53,946 nucleotides of DNA. Origin: JAXHLG01 sp964505305. GTDB lineage: Bacteria > Patescibacteriota > Minisyncoccia > Moranbacterales > DUUL01. The stretch covers positions 1-53,946 of the forward strand of contig CAZDHE010000003.1 of assembly GCA_964505305.1 (NCBI GenBank). Reading direction: 5' to 3'. Position numbers and translations under genes: made by a program. Below are positions 24,027-33,295 of the stretch, piece after piece. Below the pieces are notes generated by a model. It made no database searches. It worked only from the letters and a program-made list of their open reading frames with translations, and was not told where the DNA came from. Within the stretch, counting starts at the first letter, position 1. Every line of letters begins with the position of its first letter.

Positions 24027-25997
24027 CTATAGAATATTCTTCTTTTTAAGTACATCTCTAGCTTTGGTGCTTGCCATATCCGCGGCAAGTCTATTTTTGG
24101 AAGCCGTGTCAAGTTCCCGAGTTTTCTCCAACAAAAATGCTTCCACTTCCGGTTTCAACTTTCCTTGGCTGTCAAGAAAAAATTCCTCCCCTTGACTTAG
24201 GATATCTTTCAAAGAAGCTTTTCCGTAATTCTCCTCCAGCGCCGTCTTTAAACCTCTTGTATTTTGCTGCCCCGGAAGCAGAGCATTAGCCTCTTGGTCG
24301 ACCACAGCAGCCCCGTTCTTCTTCTTGGTTTCTCTTTTTAGTTTTTCCGCTACCCCCTTATTGTTCTCAACCCCCTTAATTTTCAATGCTCTTGCATAGA
24401 GATTGTGTTGCCTGCCACTTTGATCTTTATACATTCCCAATCCATCATTTTGGGATAAATACATAGCCGTTGCCAAATCCCCTTCTCCGGAAGCCATTTT
24501 TTCCTTCAGCTCATCCATATCGGGCGGATCATCTTTCCATTTTTTAATTTTTTCATTAGCTCTTTGCACATCCAGGGATTTTTGAGCTGAATCATCCCCA
24601 AGCCTGTCCTTCCAACGAGCCTTTCCTTCCTCGCTGGCCCTATCCCTTCCTTTCTGAGTAGTGTAACGAAGGATTCCTTTGTCTTTAGTTTTATCTTCCC
24701 ATCTTTCTTTAGCCGCCTCTTTTAAGTTGCGACGAGTCCCGCCAAGGGTGGCTGCCGATAACCCCGCCTTTCCATAACCCCTGGCCTTAGATGTCCAGTC
24801 ACTCATCTTCTTATCTCCCCACTTTAAAACTCCCTGAGCCGCCCCGGTGGAAACCTCGTTGGAAAGCCTATAACCATAATACAAAAAAAAGATAGCCGTG
24901 GAATAAGGGATTAATACTATAAACGTGGTCTTAGCATAATCCCCTAAAGCGCTTTCCCCATCTGATATCGCTTCCGTGTTAAACTCTAAATTAAAACCAT
25001 CCATACTCCCAAAAATAGCAGTAGAGATAGCATCAATTAAAATCAAAGCCAGCCACAGAAAAAAAAGCATTATAGGTCCATAAAACGACCAGCTCAATAG
25101 ATTTTGCGACCAGTTGTTTTTTAATTTGGAGCCCAAATTTCCGGGTATCGCCATTCCAAACATTGCCATGGGAGACAAGATTATCAAAACCCAAAAAGCT
25201 ACCAGCCTAATCAACAAAGAGAGCGCTAACACAAAAATCATAAAAGTCATTATCAACACAAAAACAATGGAAAATAAAAGCATCACAAAAACAACCATCG
25301 TATCCATAGTTTCACCTTTTTCTATCACCGGCAAAAACAAATCTTTTATCTTAATATTTTCCTGCATAGTGACTGTAAAATTATTGCCGGATTGATGAAT
25401 AGCTTCGGCAAAAAACCTCATCACCACCTGAGAAGCGTCGATTACCGCCAGAGTGATCGGCATAGAAAAATTTATTAGCAAGGCCGCCCCTATAACACTT
25501 AGAATATTTTTTTTGGCGCTGAATTTTTCTATTTTCAAGATTGTGCTAATAGCGATAAACATAATAATCACTATAAAGAACAAATTAAAAAAATCCCTCA
25601 CAAAAGACCAAGCCGTTCCGATGGCGCTTCTGGCAACATCTGAGAAAAAAACCTGTTCATAAACCGCCGGCTTGGTAATAAAATCCAAAAGCCACATGGA
25701 ACCGTCGAAACAGATAATAACTAATTTATAAATTCCATACAAAGCGGCGGTTACACCTCCAAAAAAAACACCTCCGACCTTTTCCGCTACCCAACTAATG
25801 GGATTACCGCCAGTAGGCACATCCTCCTTATCATAATTACCAGCATCAGTGTGCCAAGGAATATCAGTAAGTGTATTACCTTCTTCTGCTAAGGCAAGAT
25901 CTCCTAAACAAAAAAATAGGCAAGCAAACAATAAAAAAACCAATAAAGATTTATTTTTTCTTGTTTTATTTGTCTTATTTCGAAAAATTTTCCACAT
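24027..25997 (-). CDS. VirB6/TrbL-like polytopic channel protein
   Basis: 656 residues. A signal-like N-terminus (about 17-38, LLVFLLFACLFFCLGDLALA) is followed by a block of six to eight membrane segments to about residue 395. That block includes VVMRFFAEAIHQSGNNF and SPMAMFGMAIPGNLGSKLKN, as expected for VirB6/TrbL-type proteins that line the inner-membrane channel of type IV systems. The last 250 residues are hydrophilic and Lys/Asp-rich, probably cytoplasmic, and contain GGTRRNLKEAAKERWEDKTK. Position, topology and neighbours support the call. Confidence 0.82.
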   Translation of the reverse strand: MWKIFRNKTNKTRKNKSLLVFLLFACLFFCLGDLALAEEGNTLTDIPWHTDAGNYDKEDVPTGGNPISWVAEKVGGVFFGGVTAALYGIYKLVIICFDGSMWLLDFITKPAVYEQVFFSDVARSAIGTAWSFVRDFFNLFFIVIIMFIAISTILKIEKFSAKKNILSVIGAALLINFSMPITLAVIDASQVVMRFFAEAIHQSGNNFTVTMQENIKIKDLFLPVIEKGETMDTMVVFVMLLFSIVFVLIMTFMIFVLALSLLIRLVAFWVLIILSPMAMFGMAIPGNLGSKLKNNWSQNLLSWSFYGPIMLFFLWLALILIDAISTAIFGSMDGFNLEFNTEAISDGESALGDYAKTTFIVLIPYSTAIFFLYYGYRLSNEVSTGAAQGVLKWGDKKMSDWTSKARGYGKAGLSAATLGGTRRNLKEAAKERWEDKTKDKGILRYTTQKGRDRASEEGKARWKDRLGDDSAQKSLDVQRANEKIKKWKDDPPDMDELKEKMASGEGDLATAMYLSQNDGLGMYKDQSGRQHNLYARALKIKGVENNKGVAEKLKRETKKKNGAAVVDQEANALLPGQQNTRGLKTALEENYGKASLKDILSQGEEFFLDSQGKLKPEVEAFLLEKTRELDTASKNRLAADMASTKARDVLKKKNIL

Positions 25998-26147
25998 AAC
26001 TAAAAATATTTTTTATTTCTATTTTCTTTCATTCTCCATCCCATAATTAAATTAAGCCGAAATTACTCTCTACTCCCAATAAATTTTCAAAAACCTTGCT
26101 TCGGATACCCCACCCTTTTAAAAAAGGAGCGGCTTTTAATAAAAAAT

Positions 26148-27101
26148 TTAAAAACCACCCATTCCCGAATCAAATTCTATTCCGTTATAAATATCATTTT
26201 GCATATTAGAAGATCCCCCGGATTCCCCAAAGGTCTGATTGGACTGACTGGAAAATCCTCCGCTGCCCCCTCCGCTACCGCTGCTTCCGGTTACTCCTTC
26301 TTTTATGCTTTGAGTTAAAATTCCGGCAGCTAAAGTTCCCGCCAGTTCGGGAATGCTGGTGGCGTTATTTATCAAGTCAAAATAATTGCTTTTACTTTTG
26401 GCGGTGATATCAGCCAAAACACTGCCGGGCAAATCAATAAGGTTCCCGTCCCGGCGGCTTTTAAAGCCTTGACCGGAAACAGCCTCCACCTCGGCTTTCT
26501 TTTGCTCTACTTCCATCCTCTCGGCCAATAAAGACTGGCTTTTTAAATACGCCCCGAAGGGATTATTATAATCATTGGTCACCGACGCCATCAAAGCTTG
26601 AGTTCCGCCCCCTTCGCTTTGCTTGAAGATGTTTTCCGACCCCCCGCTAACATACTGATCTATAGTGGAAGCCTCTTTTGTGTTTTGCTTGGAGCTTAAC
26701 AAGCTTTTTTCTATCGTCTCATACATTCCGGAGGTTTCTGAGGACACCCCGCTGTTTAAATCCCGGAAAAAATCATAAACGTAAGCATTGGCATTTTCCC
26801 GGGAGTTATTGTAAATAAAATTTTCATAGTCTCCAATCACCAAACCGCTATCTCCGGATCCCCCAAGCATCCCCACTATCTGGTCTTTAATAAGATTATT
26901 AGCTTCCATTTTAAGACCAGCCACCATAGCGTTAATAAAAGCCTCCCTTATTTCCACCCAGGCCTCATGCATCAAAACCGACTCAATAGATTCCCCCCAA
27001 ACGCCGGCTCTAACCGGGTTTTTCACTCCAAAAAACCCCGCGGAAAGAATTGCCGCCAGCAAAAATAGGGCTGTTTTTTTCTTAATCGATTTCAACATCA
27101 T
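26148..27101 (-). CDS. Secreted hypothetical protein with Gly/Ser-rich tail
   Basis: 317 residues. An N-terminal signal sequence (about 9-32, ending near PVRAGVWGES) is followed by a helical domain (LMHEAWVEIREAFINAMVAG, then KQNTKEASTIDQYVSG). The C-terminal 45 residues are Gly/Ser/Gln-rich (SGSGGGSGGFSSQSNQTFG). No family recognised. Its first 20 bases overlap the upstream calcium-loop gene, so translation is coupled. It lies just upstream of the VirB6-like gene, where conjugation loci often encode secreted VirB5-like or other channel-tip proteins; similarity to VirB5 is not evident. Confidence 0.68.
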   Translation of the reverse strand: MMLKSIKKKTALFLLAAILSAGFFGVKNPVRAGVWGESIESVLMHEAWVEIREAFINAMVAGLKMEANNLIKDQIVGMLGGSGDSGLVIGDYENFIYNNSRENANAYVYDFFRDLNSGVSSETSGMYETIEKSLLSSKQNTKEASTIDQYVSGGSENIFKQSEGGGTQALMASVTNDYNNPFGAYLKSQSLLAERMEVEQKKAEVEAVSGQGFKSRRDGNLIDLPGSVLADITAKSKSNYFDLINNATSIPELAGTLAAGILTQSIKEGVTGSSGSGGGSGGFSSQSNQTFGESGGSSNMQNDIYNGIEFDSGMGGF

Positions 27102-28215
27102 CGTATAATTCTATGGTGTTAAGCTCATACTCGGTTAAAATTTCCTCCATTTCCATTCGAAGAGAATCAAATTCCGCTAAGGCCGATTGAAATTTTCCCA
27201 AATACATAGCCATAGCCACGGGATCCTCCTTGGAGGATAATTTCTCTTCATCTACGCTTTCTAATAAATAACGCATCAAGGAAATTCCTTCGATGTGGAG
27301 TTCTTTTACCACATAAGGCACCTCCACTTTTTTCAAGGCTTTTAACGTTCTCTCCGCCCGCTCCCTAAATTCGGAAAGTTTTTCCGTGTTTCCTTGTTGA
27401 ATATAATCATTGGCTTCTTTTACAAAATCCACCCCGTCTTCGGACAAATTTTCTTTTTCACTTAACTCAAAAGGCTTATTGGCCGCCGCTATATACAGAA
27501 CTGAAACCAAATATTCCTGAAGTTGTTTTCTCTCCTTCTTTTTAACCCTCTCTTCGCCACCCTCGGGCTTGTCAAGAATATTTAATTCTTCCTCTTCAAA
27601 ATACTCCATATCCCTACTTATCTGAGTCTCTCCGGATAAGCCGGACAACAAACCCTCCAGGTCTTGCTCCGTAATAGATATATCCCGGGCTTTTTCCATA
27701 TTTTCCTCTTCATTTAAAAAATCGGGATTAGAAGATATTTCTTTTAAATATTCAATCTCCTCGCCTTTCTGGTTTTGAAATCTTTCTAATAATTCTTGGG
27801 TTAAATTCTCCTCTTCCTTTTTTTGATCAGAAGCCTTCCCTTCTTCCTCTTCTTCTTCCTTTTTGTCTTCATCTTGACTTTGCTCATCACTTTCCCCTCT
27901 CACCTCCGGCTCCTCTTGGTTTTCTTGAATAATTTTATCCCCCGGGGCCGGCTTAAGCGGATCATAACCGCTCTCCACCTCCACTCCATCCTCATAACCG
28001 TCTCCGTCGGTATCCGGATTATTCGGATCAGTTCCCAGAGCCACCTCCTCGGCATCAGTCAACCCGTCTCCGTCCGAATCCTTAAAAATATTATGCCCCT
28101 CGACTCCCGCTCTTGACAAACCAAACCAAGAAACTCCCACCACGCAAACAAACAAAGCCACTTTCAAAAAAAGCTCTCTGGAAACAATTTTCTTTTTTTC
28201 TTTATTTAATTGCAT
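27082..28215 (-). CDS. Membrane-anchored protein with TSP3-type calcium loops
   Basis: 377 residues. A membrane segment at about 15-35 is followed at once by two thrombospondin-type-3 calcium loops, DSDGDGLTDAEE (about 46-57) and DTDGDGYEDGVE (about 68-79), joined by VALGTDPNNP. Next is a very acidic Glu/Lys linker (about 95-140) and a helical C-terminal half without known domains. The calcium loops place the protein outside the membrane. It is the first gene of the operon, with the upstream UbiA gene ending 77 bases away. The large 943-residue protein has a similar loop, so calcium may stiffen several parts of one apparatus. Confidence 0.72.
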   Translation of the reverse strand: MQLNKEKKKIVSRELFLKVALFVCVVGVSWFGLSRAGVEGHNIFKDSDGDGLTDAEEVALGTDPNNPDTDGDGYEDGVEVESGYDPLKPAPGDKIIQENQEEPEVRGESDEQSQDEDKKEEEEEEGKASDQKKEEENLTQELLERFQNQKGEEIEYLKEISSNPDFLNEEENMEKARDISITEQDLEGLLSGLSGETQISRDMEYFEEEELNILDKPEGGEERVKKKERKQLQEYLVSVLYIAAANKPFELSEKENLSEDGVDFVKEANDYIQQGNTEKLSEFRERAERTLKALKKVEVPYVVKELHIEGISLMRYLLESVDEEKLSSKEDPVAMAMYLGKFQSALAEFDSLRMEMEEILTEYELNTIELYDDVEID

Positions 28216-28292
28216 TTATAGTATTGCTTTTATTTTTTTACTCCGCTTTATTTTAACATCTTATTTAAACTATAACAAATTTAAAAAATATA

Positions 28293-29921
28293 TCAAGTAA
28301 ACATTATCCATACCCCGATCAATCCATAACACAAAACCCCCGCAAAAAGCCATCCGTAAAGCCAACTCACTTTTATTTCTTTTTTTGCAACAACAAAAAA
28401 ACTTACCGAACCGAACAAAACAGCCCAAGGGAAAAGTTTGTTTTCATTAAATACATAAACAGAAAACAAATAAAAAAACAAAATCAGGGAAGCCAGCGCA
28501 AGCTTAGCATTTCTTAATCCGATTAAGACCGGCAAGGTATAAATTTTCTCTCTTCTATCACCCTCCACGTCTCTCAAATCTTTTATAGATAAAACAAAAA
28601 AATAAGCAAGGCCCAGAAAGCCAATTACCTCCCAAGAAATACCACTAAACAAATCACCCCCGGAAAAAACCAGAAAGCCTATTCCCAAAAAAAGCAAAGA
28701 GGCGGTCGCCGAAATCAAATTAGCCACTCCGAAAAACTTCTTTAATCGAAATGGATAAGCCGAATAAATCCAAGTCAATAAGTGATAAAAGACTATCAAT
28801 AAAAAAATCACCGGTGAAAAAAGCAGCGCTATAATTAAAGACAAAAACAAAAAAACCAAACCGTAATCCATATACTCTCTTTTTTTCACAATCCCGGAAA
28901 CCAAGGGTCTATCCGGGTTGGAAATTTTGTCAATTTCCGCATCAAAAATATCATTAATAAAAACCGAAAAAAACCAAGCGCAAAAAACCATCAAAATTAA
29001 ATTCAAAATGCCCACAAAATGAAAAATATCCCAACCAAATCTTTCCGGGTAATAAAACCACCCCAAACCCAAACCGATAAATAAAAGCCCTCCGTTAAAA
29101 AACATCTGGGGAAAACGAATATTTTTCAATAAAGCCTTGAATTTGGTTTTTTGGCTCAAATAAAAATAAACAAAAAGAGTTAAAAAAATCAAAAGAGTAT
29201 AAAAAAGCGCTAATTTTCTGGGCAAAAAAGCTTTCCAAACCTCCCCTTTAATCCCAAAAAACTCAAAAGGGGACATAAAAACACTCGCCACGTTAAAATC
29301 TTGCACCAACCAAATACCCTCTCCTTTCAGCAAGCTCATCAACAACACTACCAAGCTGGGAAAAACCCCGAAAAGATAAAAAATAAAGTAACTCAACAAA
29401 ACAAATCCGGCAGATGACTTAAAACTCGCCTTTTTGTGATAAACATAAATAAACAACAAAAATAAAACCAGTAAAATTTCCACCCTGGTTCCCAGAGTTA
29501 TTCCCCAATGCAACCCCTCGCCAAAAAAAAGAAAGAATCTTTCCACTAATCCTCCGGCTCCATCAAAAATGTAAAAACTCTTAAATTCTTTTCCTTGGGC
29601 AATAAAAGCCGCCCAATCAATCAAGGGAGGGAGAATTATCACCCAGAAACCCCACAACAAAACTGAAGAGGTTTTTTTAATATTTTCCTTTAAAAAGAAA
29701 GTTAATAAAAAAACAAAAACCAAATAAACCAATAAGAAAAACAAAAAAGTATGCAAAAAAAGCACCAAGAAATCTTCCAAATCCCGCTTTGGAAAACCCA
29801 AAATTAACGCCTCCACAAAAAGCCTTACGGCAATAATAGCTGTAAAACCGCCTATCCAGCTTTTAAAATTAAGCGGGACGCTTTCTATATAACAAATTAT
29901 TTTTTGAATCAAATTACCCAT
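28293..29921 (-). CDS. UbiA-family prenyltransferase fused to an N-terminal membrane domain
   Basis: 542 residues, about 14 hydrophobic segments. The C-terminal half (about 270-542) is a UbiA-type polyprenyl transferase: first aspartate motif NDIFDAEIDK (323-332) and second motif DLRDVEGD (448-455), which bind the magnesium-diphosphate of the prenyl donor. The first 265 residues are an extra polytopic region with about six membrane segments, unlike normal UbiA proteins of about 290 residues. The acceptor cannot be told. Possible roles include lipid, quinone or decaprenyl-phosphosugar chemistry. It sits between the DciA-like gene and the secretion-like operon. Confidence 0.8.
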   Translation of the reverse strand: MGNLIQKIICYIESVPLNFKSWIGGFTAIIAVRLFVEALILGFPKRDLEDFLVLFLHTFLFFLLVYLVFVFLLTFFLKENIKKTSSVLLWGFWVIILPPLIDWAAFIAQGKEFKSFYIFDGAGGLVERFFLFFGEGLHWGITLGTRVEILLVLFLLFIYVYHKKASFKSSAGFVLLSYFIFYLFGVFPSLVVLLMSLLKGEGIWLVQDFNVASVFMSPFEFFGIKGEVWKAFLPRKLALFYTLLIFLTLFVYFYLSQKTKFKALLKNIRFPQMFFNGGLLFIGLGLGWFYYPERFGWDIFHFVGILNLILMVFCAWFFSVFINDIFDAEIDKISNPDRPLVSGIVKKREYMDYGLVFLFLSLIIALLFSPVIFLLIVFYHLLTWIYSAYPFRLKKFFGVANLISATASLLFLGIGFLVFSGGDLFSGISWEVIGFLGLAYFFVLSIKDLRDVEGDRREKIYTLPVLIGLRNAKLALASLILFFYLFSVYVFNENKLFPWAVLFGSVSFFVVAKKEIKVSWLYGWLFAGVLCYGLIGVWIMFT

Positions 29922-29941
29922 TTTGAAAAATTCTTGAAAAT

Positions 29942-30229
29942 TTATTTTACTATTATTTTCCCAACCGCTTTTTGTTTTAATTTGGAATTAATATTTTTTA
30001 TGATTTCCCCGCTTCTCAATTTAACCTCACTTCTCCAAACAGAAGACTCCATTTTCAAAAACAAATTGCCTTCCTCAAAGTCAACTATTTCAATATTCTG
30101 TTTTCCAACCTCTCCAAATAAGCTCTTCACAATTTCCTCTGTCAAACCAAGAATTAAATGTTTATCTTTTTTGAGATTTTGCTGCTTGTTAACCCTGCCT
30201 TCTAAAACTTTTTGAAAATTATTCCACAT
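29942..30229 (-). CDS. DciA/DUF721-like protein
   Basis: 95 residues. The C-terminal part (DFEEGNLFLKMESSVWRSEV, then KLRSGEIIKNINSKLKQKAV) has the W-x-x-E-x-x-x-x-x pattern followed by hydrophobic strands typical of DUF721, the family of DciA. DciA is a replicative-helicase loader in bacteria that lack DnaC/DnaI. Its position just after dnaA and dnaN, with no DnaC or DnaI gene in sight, supports a replication role. The family match is by eye and the protein is short, so the function is an inference. Confidence 0.65.
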   Translation of the reverse strand: MWNNFQKVLEGRVNKQQNLKKDKHLILGLTEEIVKSLFGEVGKQNIEIVDFEEGNLFLKMESSVWRSEVKLRSGEIIKNINSKLKQKAVGKIIVK

Positions 30230-30351
30230 AATATCAACAGTTAAAAATTACCAATTCCAAATCCTTAATACCCCGATAAAAATGACTAATTTATCAGCGG
30301 ACTGAAGTTCGACTTCAGTATCCATAAATAAAAAACTATATACATAACAAA

Positions 30352-31515
30352 TTAATCTTTTACAATAGGCATTACAATATAAGAATAATCGGGGTTTTCT
30401 TTATTATTTTTATTAAAACCTCTAATTAAGGCCGGTGATTTTTGCTGATTTAATTTTAACACAATATTTTCATTAAAAGACTTAACCACATTTAACCCGT
30501 CAATTAAAAACCTGCAGTTAAAAACAACTTCAAAATCATCACCCTTTGATTCCATTTTAAGCGCCGATTTATTCTCGCCCGCTTCCGAGGATTGAGATAA
30601 AATTTCCAAAGTATCCTCCTTACTCTCTTTTTTATTGCTCTCTTTTTTTAAAATAACCTCGCCATCGCCATCAGAAGAAACCAATAAAGCTATCTTTAAA
30701 GCGCTTAAAAATTCTTCTTTGTTTAAAACTAATTCAATAGAATATTTTTCCGGTAAAATTTGTTTGTAATCGGGATAATTACCATTTATCAAGCGAGAGA
30801 TTATTTTTACAGTGTTGCTTTTCAAAAATAATTGGTTTTGACTAATTACAACCTTAAAACTATCCCCGGTTAAAACCCTTTGTAACTCACTAAAAGCTAT
30901 AGAAGGGGCAATAACAGAGTTATTACTTCCCAAGAAAGCTTTAAATTCTTCGCTGTTTTTTGATTTATCCAACCTCACAGCAGCCTCGCTTAACCTACAG
31001 CTATCCGTTGAGGCTAAAATTATTTGATCCTCGCTCATTTCCATATAAATACCGTTTAATTCCTGGCGGGTATCATTATGAGCAACAGAGCTTAATACAA
31101 TAGGAATAGTGTTTATTAGATCCTCCGTTTTTAACTCAAAAAAATGTTCTGATGGAAATTCCGGAATAATGGGGTAATCATTGGCATCCATCCCTCTGAT
31201 CTTCATACTGTGATTTTGAGTTGTAATTTTTAAATCATTATCCACCAACTCACCTTTAATAATTTCATCTTTAACCCCCGACAAAAAACCGTTTAACATC
31301 TTAGCCGGAACAGTAATCTCACCCTCTTTTTCTATCTTAGCTCCAATATATGTTTCAATAGCTATTTCCAAATTAGTAGAGGCTATTAAAAGCCTTCCTT
31401 TCTGGGTTTTAATTAAAATATTAGATAAAATTGGAAGACTGGGTTGTTTGGATACAATTCTTTCCACTTGAGAGATTGCTTCTTTCAGATTTATCTTTTT
31501 ACAATTAAATTTCAT
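30352..31515 (-). CDS. dnaN: DNA polymerase III beta subunit (sliding clamp)
   Basis: Ring-shaped processivity clamp for DNA polymerase III. 387 residues with the three-domain layout. The start MKFNCKKINLKEAISQVERIV, TNLEIAIETYIGA, IYMEMSEDQIILASTDSCRLSEA and the C-terminal YSYIVMPIVKD are typical; the last segment shapes the clamp's protein-binding pocket. A charged Lys/Glu/Ser-rich insertion (about residues 295-330) in domain III is longer than usual. The gene lies downstream of dnaA in the standard dnaA-dnaN order, with a 241-base gap rich in DnaA-box-like 9-mers. Confidence 0.95.
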   Translation of the reverse strand: MKFNCKKINLKEAISQVERIVSKQPSLPILSNILIKTQKGRLLIASTNLEIAIETYIGAKIEKEGEITVPAKMLNGFLSGVKDEIIKGELVDNDLKITTQNHSMKIRGMDANDYPIIPEFPSEHFFELKTEDLINTIPIVLSSVAHNDTRQELNGIYMEMSEDQIILASTDSCRLSEAAVRLDKSKNSEEFKAFLGSNNSVIAPSIAFSELQRVLTGDSFKVVISQNQLFLKSNTVKIISRLINGNYPDYKQILPEKYSIELVLNKEEFLSALKIALLVSSDGDGEVILKKESNKKESKEDTLEILSQSSEAGENKSALKMESKGDDFEVVFNCRFLIDGLNVVKSFNENIVLKLNQQKSPALIRGFNKNNKENPDYSYIVMPIVKD

Positions 31516-31756
31516 ATAATTTATTTACTTATTACTTATATTATATTAAGAAACTAAAATTTGTTGATAAGTTAGTTTTTTACCTTTTTTAAAGACAAAA
31601 ACTTGTTAATAAAAGTGTTTAATTTTTTAGTGATAAGCGAGTTAATAAGGTTAACTGAAATGTTGATAAAAAACTCTTTTTTAAAAATTAACAATTTATT
31701 AACAGTAAATTTTAAAAATCTTTAACAATTTATTAATAAATTTTCAACAAATAATT
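31516..31756. other. dnaA-dnaN intergenic origin segment with DnaA-box-like repeats
   Basis: Very AT-rich, no gene. It carries repeated 9-mers one or two bases from the DnaA box TTATCCACA: TGTTGATAA at 31562-31570 and 31661-31669, TGTTAATAA at 31604-31612, and TTATTAACA at 31696-31704, plus AGTTAATAA near 31640. A TTAACAATTTATTAA element is repeated at about 31688 and 31722. With the perfect box upstream of dnaA this gives a Bacillus-like bipartite layout, and one of the two parts is probably the unwinding region. Confidence 0.6.
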
Positions 31757-33199
31757 TTAATAATCAATATACTTTTCTCTGATAAATTTTATTTGATCTT
31801 TAAGAATTTTATTGGAAGATAATTCTTTTTCTATTTTTTTATTGGCATACATGGCGGTGGAATGATCTCTCCCTCCCACGTTTTTACCAACCTCTGGAAA
31901 GGATAAGTTTAAATCTTTTCTTAAAAGGTAAATAGCCACTTGCCGAGGTCTGATAGATTGTTTTTTTCTTCCTTTTTCGTAAATATCACTTGGTTTTATG
32001 TCAAAAAATTCCGCCACCGCCTTGATTATTTTGTCTTTGTCTAAATTTTTTTGCCTATTGGTCGAAATTAAATCTTCCGTTATTTCCATTACCTCTTTTA
32101 AGGATGGCTCCTTGTTTCTTAATTGGTAGGTAACGATTATTTTATTTAGAGCGCCCTCCAGTTCTCTTATATTGTGATAAATATTTTCCGCTAAGTAATT
32201 TACTATCTCCTCACTAAGAAAGAATTTTTTCTCTTGAATTTTTCTCTTGATTATAGCTAAGCGGGTTTCTATGTCGGGTTTATTTACATCAGCCATCATT
32301 CCGCCTTCAAATCTGGACCTCAGCCTATCTTCCAGGGTGGGAATAGACTTGGGCGGCCGGTCTGAACTGATTATTATTTGTTTTCCGTGTTGATAAAGCG
32401 ATTCAAAAACATGAAAAAACTCCTCCTGGGTTTTTTCTTTTCCGGACAAAAATTGCGCGTCATCTATAATCAAAACATCCAAACGAATGTATTCATCTTT
32501 AAACTCTTTTGCCTTGGAAGATTGAATGGCGCTTATTAATTCATTGGCAAAGCGTTCCATTCCTATGTATTTGACTCTATTTTTTTCGCCTTTGCGAGTT
32601 ATGTGGTTGCCGGTGGCTTGAAGAAGATGGGTTTTTCCCAGCCCCACCCCCCCATATATAAACAAGGGGTTATATTCAGTGCCGGGATTTTCAGCTACTG
32701 ATTTACAGGCGGCATAAGCCAAATCGTTGTTGGAGCCCACCACGTAAGAGTCAAAATGATATTTGGGATTTAAATTGGAATAAAAGTTTTGATTGTTGTT
32801 CAAGAAGTGATTAGTAGCGGATTTTTGATTTTTATTAAATTGTTGTTTTCCCGAGTTGTTTTTTTGTTTATATTTTGTTGATAAGTTTACGGGATGGTTT
32901 CCGGAGTGGTTTACTATTGAGTCTACACTTTTTTGGTTTTTAGCTTGAGGAATTTCTGTATTTAAAAAACAAGACAACTTATTTATTCCGGGATCGTGGC
33001 GTCTTAGGGTTTCTAAAATAATACCTTTGTATTTTTTTTCCAGCCACTCTTTGGCAAAGATATTTGGAACTATTATTTTAATTTCCCCTTCTTCTATTTT
33101 GTAAATAGAAGTATTCTTAAACCAGGTAGTAAAACTTGCTTTGGAAACGGATAGCTCTATTTCCCCCAAGGCTATTTTCCACAGTTCTTCCTTGTTCAT
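31757..33199 (-). CDS. dnaA: Chromosomal replication initiator DnaA
   Basis: DnaA binds DnaA boxes at the origin, melts the DNA and helps load the helicase. 480 residues. Domain I is at 1-80 (LWKIALGEIELSVSKASFTT). An Asn/Gln/Lys-rich linker (about 85-145) is longer than usual. The AAA+ domain has Walker A GGVGLGKT (183-190), Walker B VLIIDDAQFL and the sensor SSDRPPKSIPTLEDRLRSRF. Domain IV carries the DNA-binding signature GGRDHSTAMYANKKI. It is read away from the parS block, and its 5' region contains a perfect DnaA box, so autoregulation is likely. Confidence 0.97.
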   Translation of the reverse strand: MNKEELWKIALGEIELSVSKASFTTWFKNTSIYKIEEGEIKIIVPNIFAKEWLEKKYKGIILETLRRHDPGINKLSCFLNTEIPQAKNQKSVDSIVNHSGNHPVNLSTKYKQKNNSGKQQFNKNQKSATNHFLNNNQNFYSNLNPKYHFDSYVVGSNNDLAYAACKSVAENPGTEYNPLFIYGGVGLGKTHLLQATGNHITRKGEKNRVKYIGMERFANELISAIQSSKAKEFKDEYIRLDVLIIDDAQFLSGKEKTQEEFFHVFESLYQHGKQIIISSDRPPKSIPTLEDRLRSRFEGGMMADVNKPDIETRLAIIKRKIQEKKFFLSEEIVNYLAENIYHNIRELEGALNKIIVTYQLRNKEPSLKEVMEITEDLISTNRQKNLDKDKIIKAVAEFFDIKPSDIYEKGRKKQSIRPRQVAIYLLRKDLNLSFPEVGKNVGGRDHSTAMYANKKIEKELSSNKILKDQIKFIREKYIDY

Positions 33200-33286
33200 T
33201 GTTTTGGGCTTACTTTTGTTAACAAAGGCAAAAAACTCTTAAGTATTTTTATTGTATTAAAAGAACTCTTTTAAAGCAATCTTTTA

Positions 33287-33295
33287 TGTGGATAA
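33287..33295 (-). promoter_or_regulatory. Perfect DnaA box in the dnaA leader
   Basis: TGTGGATAA on the plus strand is TTATCCACA on the minus strand, the consensus DnaA box. It lies 88 bases upstream of the dnaA start and downstream of the predicted promoter, so bound DnaA could both repress dnaA and mark the origin. Confidence 0.75.
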
